A program made the translations under genes and the position numbers. Source: Prosopocoilus inquinatus (lineage: Eukaryota > Arthropoda > Insecta > Coleoptera > Lucanidae). From it: a stretch of DNA of 64,000 nt. The notes beneath the pieces are model-generated. The model was not told the DNA's origin. It searched no databases and worked only from the letters and a program-made list of their open reading frames with translations. The stretch spans positions 2,666,001 to 2,730,000 of the forward strand of contig CM069869.1 of the NCBI GenBank assembly GCA_036172665.1. The letters are read 5' to 3'. This document shows, piece by piece, positions 56,016 through 64,000 of the stretch (position 1 is the stretch's first letter; every line of letters starts with the position of its first letter).

Positions 56016-58515
56016 CCCTGATATAAAATAATGTCAACACTGCTTTTTATGCTGTATAAACGTTTCCAGAAGTATTACAAAACCTATTTAATAAATACGT
56101 TATAAAGCGATGGACAGTCATGTCTTATGCAACTCTTATAAATTAGGTTAATAGTAACTATTTTGTTGTCTAAGTACTGTGGAGTTCTTTTATACGTATT
56201 CTAAAAAAAAACTATCTCGCTGAATAACAGTTGCCAATAATGGAGTTTCTTTTTGTTAAGGTCACAAAATATCTTCTTCAGAATATAACCTAATTTAGTC
56301 TTCAGTACAACATGAAATTAATCAAAATGAATCGTCCAAGTTGTTTCGATATTCAATTTATAAATAATACGCAGCTCTATTCTGTGATGTTCCTATTATA
56401 ATACTGTACCAATATCTATTAACAATATAGTAATTCGCTTGATTAAGAAATTCCTGTTTATGGGGGATTCCCCGTTACGGAGGTGTAAAGTTGAGACAGG
56501 CCAATAAAACATCGGAGATTAGTTGAGTTGGCCATATCCGGGATTTCGGAGCTTATTGCCCCTCCGAGATTTACCTGGTCCGTCGCTTGCTTTGCAATTA
56601 AGATCGCCGTCTCTTTCCCGCTCTGCATAAATCTTATCGGGGACCGCCCCCGCGCTCAGGTGCGCTACAATTATCGATATCCTCCGACAACCGATTAATT
56701 CGACTTAAACAACGGGCAGATTCAATTGCCCCCGTTCCAGATTGTTTGATTAATGCAACGCTTGATTACAATCGCTCCGGTGCGTTATTGCTCGACAGGT
56801 AATTATTAATTCCGGGCAGCTCGGCGGGACGGGGGGGAGGAGGGTTAGTTAAACCGAACGCTGAAACTCCGGATTTTTTTTTTTTGATGCGGCGGGGACG
56901 TTAATTTGGAGGGACCTCGATAATAAATAATTCGAGCGTGCACGTACTTACATACAACAATGAGCGATAGGGAATGACGGAATATAATGCAATTAGTGCG
57001 GCGGTGGCCGAGTAGAGCAAGGAAATTAAAGTCCGAGATAAGGAGGGAAAATAGAGGCGAGCACAGGGAAAGAAGGTAATTAAGTGAATTACTGTGGAAA
57101 AGAGGGGACATGCTCGGGGAATAATACGAATTACAAAGCTGGCAAAGTAATTATTCTCACTTGTCGTTCGTAAACTAAAGAATTCACTTCAAACTCGCTG
57201 CTTTGTTAAAACGATTTGAATTCCTTCTTCACTCCCGCCGTCTACGGGCTGTAATTATTTTACCGCTTTTTAATTGGTTTTTTTATTCCGGCGCAAGAAA
57301 CATTACACAAAATTGGAGAACCTTCAACTCAATTTACATTACGCTTATTTAGGCACATTTTTGATGATCATCATTCTTATTAAGTCAGTAGGTATTAAAT
57401 CAGAACGAATCTGATGCCAAAAAGGTTGTAATTGTAAAAATTCCGTTAGACGTCACTCCAATCTAGGCTGCGTTGACGCTAGTGTGGGGCGTACACCGTC
57501 ACTTGCCGTTGTTTCGATCTCAATTGCATGTACGTTTATCGGACTTTTACTACCCTATTGGCATTGCTGAATCTGACTGCGAAACAAAGCCGAACTCACT
57601 AGATATGTCTAATAGTTTCTTTCTTTTTGGAACTACCGGATTGTATGCGTGGCTCGTGTTTCGAATTAGGCGTAGTTGCCTTAGCGCTAGTTCTGTCTAA
57701 CACTCACAAAGAAACGAAACGAAACTGCGATATTACGCCCAATTTAAGCACTCAATTAAGGATGTTTTTTGCATGGCAAATGCGACATTCAATATTCCCC
57801 ATTTGCGTAGTAATCGGGAAGGGAATATTGTTTAAGTAGAGCGGGCCCATACAGGAAATGATATCAATTTTCCGGGTCCCTCGAGTGATGCCTCTAGACC
57901 TGATACGCCCTCGTTGAAGTTTATTTATTACATTTAGATATCAACGTTTCATGATGTGTTTGTTTCAGTAATCAATTTAATTAATATTGATCGTTTTCCT
58001 GCTGTTAGTGTTTCTTTCCTTAATTAATTTATTAATTACACTAACAATATCCTTCCCTTTCATTTGTTAATCAGTTTAATCGTAAACTGTTTTTTTTTTC
58101 TTATTAATTTAATTTAAATTTGGTGTTTCAGGAAAGATACCAATCAGCGCATAGAGAAAAGCTATTTTCTAAGACAGTTTTTTTTTCTTATTTTGTACTG
58201 AACATTCGCCTTTCTCTTGAAACCATTTTTAAAAAAATTTTATTTAATGCTATAATTTCATTGAGTATTTATTTATTTTTTTAATCTTGAATTTTTGATG
58301 CTTTGTAAAATTTTTAGTTATTTCAAAATTTCACTCGATCTTAAAGAAAAAAATTGTTCATATTAAAATTATTTATTTTTTATGTAATTGTAACTGTGAG
58401 CCAAATTTCAAGATTTTGTTCAATATTTTTTTGTTTTTAATGTTTTTTTTTTTAATTGGAAAGTAAAACCAGAAAGGAAAAAAGGGCGAAGCATTTTCAA
58501 CAACGATTTTTGGCA
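56016..58515. other. Intergenic; GC-richer block at about 56440-57840
   Basis: No gene is supported. The 56440-57110 part is less AT-rich than its surroundings, contains many TAAT/ATTA homeodomain-type cores and a CAGGTG E-box, and has no repeat signs, so it could be regulatory; this is inference. 57841-58515 is plain AT-rich DNA. Confidence 0.35.
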
Positions 58516-58544
58516 TTTTATCAAAAAAATAGGAACGGCACTAA

Positions 58545-58640
58545 CAAAGAAAATCGAGATCCAACTTTGTACGAATTGTTTAAAAGACTTGGTGACAAAA
58601 GGGGATGAAAAGCGGGTTTCGAACCCACGTCCGTACGGTT
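58545..58640 (-). repeat. Possible tRNA-derived SINE fragment
   Basis: The minus strand has GGGTTCGAAACCC, a good polymerase III B box (58609-58622), next to the body shared with 46340-46392. No matching A box was found, so only a fragment is supported. Confidence 0.35.
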
Positions 58641-58700
58641 TTACATAATAAAAAAATCTGGTTTGTTTTGATTAAAAAGAGTTCGTTATTTTGTAAACCC

Positions 58701-58772
58701 CCCGCCCCCCATTACTCGCGTCGTCTGCTAGACGGTAGGCAAAGGTACATTTTACAGATTTCTGTAATATGT
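58701..58772. repeat. Dispersed repeat shared with 59224-59290
   Basis: ATTACTCGCG, AGACGGTAG and ATTTTACAGATTTCT occur in the same order in both copies about 520 bp apart. Confidence 0.65.
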
Positions 58773-59223
58773 ATTGTTAATGCATGCCTGTTTTAAATTT
58801 TTGGAAAATTAAAAACAGAAACGATTTTCTAAAAATTAAGACTTAATTAAAAATAAATAAAACCTGGTGCCAATTTACCAGCGTTGCCAACTTCCAATTT
58901 TACAATTTCCCTAGCGAATGAAATAAATTCCATAGATTAGTGGATATTTGCGTGTGTAAACTTTCATTTTCTTACAAAACTAATTAACCAAAGTAAAAGT
59001 CTCACTTTTATTTTACTAAACACGACAACACGACTCACAATACATTACTGCACTCAATCAACGACAGAAAGTGAACGAAATCGAAAGAATTTTTAATTTT
59101 GATATGAGTTTCGAAAAACTGCAAAAACTGAGATTCAATTCCTAAGATACTTAAAAATTCCCTATAATATGGAAATTTCCTTAAAGATTGGCATGACTGC
59201 AATCGCGTTATATTTTGAAATAC

Positions 59224-59290
59224 CCGCCATTACTCGCGCCATCTAGTAGACGGTAGCTGAAGGTTCATTTTACAGATTTCTCTGACGTTG
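59224..59290. repeat. Dispersed repeat shared with 58701-58772
   Basis: Second copy; an element boundary was not determined. Confidence 0.65.
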
Positions 59291-59838
59291 AAATGTTCGT
59301 GTTTTAAAAATTAAAAATCAGATTGCCTTGTTATTTTTCTGACGGGGGAACGTCCCTCCTCACAACACAACTGATTTTTTCCTGTGGTATTTTGCGGTAT
59401 AAATACAACGTAGTTTGTTCGACAGTTGATTGTGTTTTGTTTTTTATGGGCAAAAAAATCTAAATTCGATTAGTCTCTTGTTTTTGCCTTGAATTTATTT
59501 TTAACGCAAAAACTAATTATTTTTTGTTAAACAATTGATCCAATCGTTTTTTTTTAAATGTTTTTGAGACAATAACGATTTCTAATTCTTACGCAATGTT
59601 GCCAATCCTAATACTTTTCAGCAGAACATGGAAATGTTTAAAATATTCGGCAAAGTACTTACAAATAATACAGCTTAATTTTTCAACATTTGTTTCTAGT
59701 TGAATTATTTTTTGCTCTTGGTGACTTTTTAGTGACTATTTAAGCTGATAATTCAGACCTTTTGTAAAAACGTATTGGCAACTTTGGCTATCAAAAATGG
59801 AGTTTCAATTAAGATGTTCAATTTTTTTAAAGACAATA

Positions 59839-59996
59839 GGGCCTATTCTGTATCGACTACGTTAAATTTAACGGACTGTTGCTATGGTAACAACCAATCA
59901 TAAAGCTTTATGTTACTGCAATGTTAGGTCAAAAAGCGATCGTAAGATGTCACTATTTTATCTGTTAAATTTAACGTACTTCATACAGAATAGCCC
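59839..59996. mobile_element. MITE carrying an X-box
   Basis: 158 bp with about 33-bp inverted ends (GGGCCTATTCTGTAT; TACGTTAAATTTAACG). Inside are GTTGCTATGGTAAC (59878-59891), a palindromic RFX X-box, and a CCAATCA box. Its GGTCAAAAAGCGATCGTAAG core recurs at 18213 and 52121. Confidence 0.8.
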
Positions 59997-60888
59997 TCGA
60001 TAGCCTATAAATGTTGACAAATGATGGTCATAAAAATAGCAAAAAAAAATATTAAAAAACAACAAAAATTTATTCAAAATAAATATATGTATTTCAATAA
60101 GAAGTAAACAATTAACAAATAATACTCCACTTGAGTGAAAATGAAATCTTGAATACATTTCCTTAATCCATCACTTCCAAAGCCAGATTAGACTCTGTTA
60201 TAAAGATTTATATTCCACTTTTTTAAAAAATATTCCTAACCTAATAAAAAAAAAGTTTAATAATTTTAATCTCCAATTATTACCTCAGATTCTTTTTTCG
60301 GTTTTTCGTTGTTAGTTACATTTTATTTCATTTCTTAATTAGCAGGCGTACAAAGCAAACAAATTAATGAGAACCAACAAATTAAAAAACAAAATAAAAT
60401 TCAAACGTTAGTAAGTTTTTTAGATGTTTTTAAAAATTGTAAACCATGAAAAAAATTTATTTCAAAAAACATTAATTCAGTGACAAATTAAATATTTCTG
60501 GAGGCAGATTCAAAATGAGTAATTTGCAATCGCGAGCAATAAATTTTGGTCTTCATTATTAATTGTACTAATTGACTTGTATATTATTAAAAAATAAGAA
60601 GGAGAATCATGTATTAATCTTGAGTACTGGGGCGTCTCTTAAAAATGTAATTTATTTACGACCCTTCATCGGTAAAAGACAGGACATATAATGAAAATTT
60701 TAATTTCCAGAATGAAATTTCTCGTTTTGATTGACAGTGACGACCAAAATTTATCGCTTGCGACTGTACATTTAAATTTTATGCTTACTGGTTGATTTAC
60801 ATTAAAATTGTTAAAATCTTTATGGAATGAGAGCTAAAACAAACACGATGCGATCAGTAACGACTGTCCGTGCCGCTACTTTAACTTA

Positions 60889-61011
60889 TAGGTACAACGA
60901 TGCTCACCATAAATGATACCATTTGACAGTTTCGTAGCCCTTACGCTAAATGCACTTAAGAGTGTTGTTCGCATGTAGGAGTATCATTTATGGTGAGCGT
61001 CGTAGTACCTA
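60889..61011. mobile_element. MITE with TTA target duplication
   Basis: Inverted ends TAGGTAC and about 34-bp arms with GCTCACCATAAATGATAC; TTA at 60886-60888 and 61012-61014. Confidence 0.8.
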
Positions 61012-61586
61012 TTACAATATGCCGCCGTCTAGTAATGGAGGATCAGATTTATTATCTTTCTTACTTCTTATTTTGTATCTCGCTCAACTGTATCAAGAAC
61101 TCTTGCGTTTATGATCGGTGTTGCCAACAGTCGAAAAAGGTTTCCACCAAAACGGATGCGGAAATTACCAAAAAAATTACTAAATTCAAAATAAATACGG
61201 CGCCACAAGTCTGTCAAATAAATTTTATAAAAACTTGTACTTAAAATGAGACTTATTCAAAAAATTAACGTAAAAATAGTATCCCGATTCCTGGAGAAAC
61301 ATAAAAATATGAGTCCTGGAAAAACAGGAAGTAAAAATTCCTTGGAAAATTGACAAACTACAATTGAAACTACAGAAATGTGTAATACCAACACAAATAA
61401 GAAAAAAATCAGAACTTAAGCTGCTTGGCTTCGTTTGAAATCTGTAATTAGTATTCAGCCACACGTAAAGTTTTATTTTCAAATAAAACAGACATCACCG
61501 CCGTTTCAACCAATCAGATCATTTTCAAGTGTACAATTACAAACCTTCAAGAAAATTTATAAATTTGTAACAAAACGAACGAATAA

Positions 61587-61612
61587 ATAATAATAATAAT
61601 AATAATAAATAA
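61587..61612. repeat. AAT microsatellite
   Basis: Consecutive AAT units. A similar run of AAT units lies at about 45918. Confidence 0.9.
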
Positions 61613-61748
61613 AGTAAAACAGAAAGCGTGCGCGAAAAAAGAACACTAAGTACTACTAAATTTTAAAAACAGTTGCAAACTTAAACTGAAAACCGCTAAA
61701 TTTAGTGTAAAAATCACTAAGTTGGCAACATTGTTTACGACAACGCGC

Positions 61749-61982
61749 GTCTTGCGTTTACGTTATTTCCATGGCAACGGGACGCTTTTTTAACGTCTCA
61801 CTTTTAAGTCGAATGGAAAAGATTGAAACTTGCTTCAATTGAACAGACGAAAGCCAATGAGAGCAATCCCAAAATAAACCAATTTTCCAAAGCAGGGAAA
61901 ACAGCTTAATCTTTTCCAGCCGATTTAAAAGTAAATTGTTAAAAGAACATCCGTTGCCATGGAAATAACGTAAACGCAAGAC
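61749..61982. mobile_element. MITE with long inverted arms
   Basis: 234 bp; about 80-bp arms opening GTCTTGCGTTTACGTTATTT at the left and its complement at the right, both including CCATGG(C/A)AA and GAAAAGATT blocks. Confidence 0.85.
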
Positions 61983-62489
61983 TTCTGAAAACAAACGAGC
62001 GAGATGCAAAATAAGTTAAAAACCACGAACGAGAGAGATGCGATTATTACACGTCCCAGGTGCGTCCAACGTAAAATTTTCGAACGCACCTACAAACCGT
62101 AATCAGTTTTTAAAACAGCTGAAAAATAAAATAACTTTGTATACATGCTGTTAAATAAATGTCAAAAATATGAAAGCTAATGAACAGAAAGTAAATTGAG
62201 GCAAACAAAATTCATTAAATTTCTCCTGAACTCCCCAAGTTCTAACTTCAGGTTGTACAGTTGACATAACTTGGAGGACTCAAGTATTTCTCAGTCTTTC
62301 TTGATCGCATTGTACATTTTACTATTAAAATTAAAATATTTACAGCCACATAACAAACCAACAATTACTTGACGTTTTGGATTTTAAAAAGTGCAACATT
62401 AATTATCAAACAAATAAATATTAAACGACGCAATCTTTTTTTATGAACACGAAAACAGAGAGTATTTACATATCACATTTTTAATTTCT

Positions 62490-63962
62490 TTACCATTCGT
62501 CTGCGTCGGCGAACAGATGATTGAAATCGATTTTGAATTTCGGCTGGGCGATCGCCTTCTTCTTTGGCTTAACTTCGATGTAACCCTGCCATTCCTCATC
62601 GGACGTGGTTATATCCGGATGCGACTTGTAAGTCCACGTGTCCCAATTTTCTTCTTCACAGGAACTAACAACCTGGGGAACGACTTCCCGGTCTGAACTA
62701 CAAAGAGAACTCACCGAAGTGCTATCGGATGAGAAACTACTCCAGTCTTCGTTGATGTCGTTTCTGCAACCATCCAGTCTATTTTCTGACTGGTTGTTAG
62801 CACGATACAAACTCTTTTTGTCGGCGTATTCACCACCTAGTACACTCGTTTCAATTAAATTCTGCTCTAGGTCAATCCACTTGAGATGGTCGATGTCATA
62901 AACGAAACTTTCCAGTTCGTTTCTGTACAAATCGAGGACTTTCAAGTTCGTCAATCCAGAAATATCAGGTACTGAAGATATCGCATTGTATTGCACTTTG
63001 AGCACGCGAAGGCTCCTCATTTTATCCATGTCAACCGGCAGATGAGTGATCGAGTTCTTCGAGAGATCCAACACTTCTAATTTCTCGAAACCGGTGAAGC
63101 ACCTCGGCAACCAAAATATATCAGTCTCAGATAAATACAGTTCTTTTAAATTAGCGAAAGCGCAAATGTTTTCCGGCAGGAAAGAGATGACTGACTGACT
63201 TAGATTTAAAACTTCGATGCAGTCTCGCCATGCCGGCTCATTGAATAGGCCTTCGTAATCGACGATGCTGTTTCTGTGAAGGCTCAGATTGTTCGACAGG
63301 TTTAAACTGGTCAAATTCGGCTTTAACTTGATAAACTGTATGTTATCGGAAAGCACCGCGCAATTTTTTAATTCTAAAGTCTTCAACTTGCAGGTTATTC
63401 CTTGTACGTGCCCCAATTCCTGCGTGGATCCGATTTGATTGTAGCTGTAATAAAGCTCGGTTAGATTGATGCTTCGCATCGTGACGATCCAGATTGGTAG
63501 GAAGAGCATTTTGTTGTTGGCTAAATTCAAAACTCGCAGGTTCTCAACACATTGTGGTTCAGTCTCGAATTCCTTGATGCAATTGCTCGATAAATCCAAC
63601 GCTTCTAGCTGTTTCAGCCCTTTTAGTACACAGGACGGCACGCATTTTAATAAATTATGCGAGAAATCTAAGTTCTTCAATAGAAGGCCACTTATATAGA
63701 AAGGAACGTCCGTTAAATCACAGTGCGACAGCGTCAAGCAGGTTATCTTGCTTATATCCGCGGTGATATTCTTTAAGTGGATCTTGCAGTCTTCTTCTCC
63801 TTCTTCTTCATCGGTTGAATCGCGTAGGTCTAAATTAATTATTTTATATCCGTTGAGGCAGTTCTTGTTGTAGGTGTTTGTTGATTCCAGAGAGATTTGA
63901 TTGCTCGCCTCTTTTACGACCAGAGTTATTGATTTGGTGTTCTGATTCTGAACCGTTGCCAT
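62490..63962 (-). CDS. Leucine-rich-repeat protein
   Basis: 490 residues from ATG (63960-63962, MATVQNQN) to TAA at 62490-62492. The start is chosen because the frame above it runs into an acceptor-like TTATTGCAG ending at 63972; a 5' UTR exon lies beyond the window. About ten LRRs span residues 70-390, with LxxLxLxxNxLxxLP-type units such as LKNLDFSHNLLKCVP, LEALDLSSNCIKEF and LEVLDLSKNSITHLP. A Ser/Asp/Glu-rich region follows, then a C-terminal motif WQGYIEVKPKKK and the end DADEW. No signal peptide, membrane segment or kinase/WD domain is seen, so it is probably a cytoplasmic or nuclear scaffold. I do not recognise the orthologue. Confidence 0.85.
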   Translation of the reverse strand: MATVQNQNTKSITLVVKEASNQISLESTNTYNKNCLNGYKIINLDLRDSTDEEEGEEDCKIHLKNITADISKITCLTLSHCDLTDVPFYISGLLLKNLDFSHNLLKCVPSCVLKGLKQLEALDLSSNCIKEFETEPQCVENLRVLNLANNKMLFLPIWIVTMRSINLTELYYSYNQIGSTQELGHVQGITCKLKTLELKNCAVLSDNIQFIKLKPNLTSLNLSNNLSLHRNSIVDYEGLFNEPAWRDCIEVLNLSQSVISFLPENICAFANLKELYLSETDIFWLPRCFTGFEKLEVLDLSKNSITHLPVDMDKMRSLRVLKVQYNAISSVPDISGLTNLKVLDLYRNELESFVYDIDHLKWIDLEQNLIETSVLGGEYADKKSLYRANNQSENRLDGCRNDINEDWSSFSSDSTSVSSLCSSDREVVPQVVSSCEEENWDTWTYKSHPDITTSDEEWQGYIEVKPKKKAIAQPKFKIDFNHLFADADEW

Positions 63963-64000
63963 TTCAAACACTGCAATAAAATTCTTTATTTAAATTTACT

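Noticed and set aside
58605..58640. tRNA gene suggested by a perfect B box
   Set aside because: No A box, acceptor or anticodon arm at the right distances; treated as a SINE fragment.
1..64000. CRISPR arrays, bacterial operons, rRNA genes
   Set aside because: No regularly spaced identical repeats, no ribosomal signatures and clear spliceosomal introns: eukaryotic nuclear DNA.

Overview
The window reads as nuclear DNA of an insect, most likely a beetle. That placement is an inference from AT-rich intergenic DNA, a 48-nt intron, insect-type single-copy genes and dense insect DNA transposons; no single sequence proves it. Genes are sparse and intact, and most of the remaining DNA is transposon-derived.

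Layout. (1) 1-5756, + strand: the last four exons of an LRP4-type low-density-lipoprotein receptor-related protein, with a repeat-filled third intron. (2) 9796-17279: a young gypsy-type LTR provirus with identical 381-bp LTRs and a 4-bp target duplication. It has no gag, protease or RT N terminus. It keeps an uninterrupted pol whose C terminus is a complete ubiquitin-specific protease (USP) domain, followed by a baculovirus-F/errantivirus-like env. (3) 17280-20360: low-complexity DNA and a hAT-type element with a perfect 8-bp target duplication. (4) 21008-37144, the housekeeping cluster: mitochondrial DNA polymerase gamma catalytic subunit (+), eIF1AD (+), a DDX28-type mitochondrial DEAD-box helicase (-) and CLPTM1 (+). 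DDX28 has a short second exon beyond a 3.4-kb intron full of nested transposons. DDX28 and CLPTM1 are divergent across about 530 bp, and DDX28 and eIF1AD are convergent with 87 bp between stop codons. (5) 37.2-52.5 kb: a gene-poor stretch with MITEs, duplicated blocks and a nearly perfect palindrome carrying a hammerhead-ribozyme-like core; a degraded relative lies in the CLPTM1 intron. (6) 52534-55750, - strand: a broken, 5'-truncated second gypsy element with its 3' LTR. (7) 56-62 kb: a GC-richer unannotated block and more MITEs. (8) 62490-63962, - strand: a leucine-rich-repeat protein whose 5' UTR exon lies outside the window.

PolG, DDX28 and probably eIF1AD are housekeeping functions, two of them mitochondrial; their adjacency gives no evidence of shared regulation except for the DDX28/CLPTM1 head-to-head promoter. 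The most unusual object is the gypsy provirus with a fused deubiquitinase and an envelope gene.
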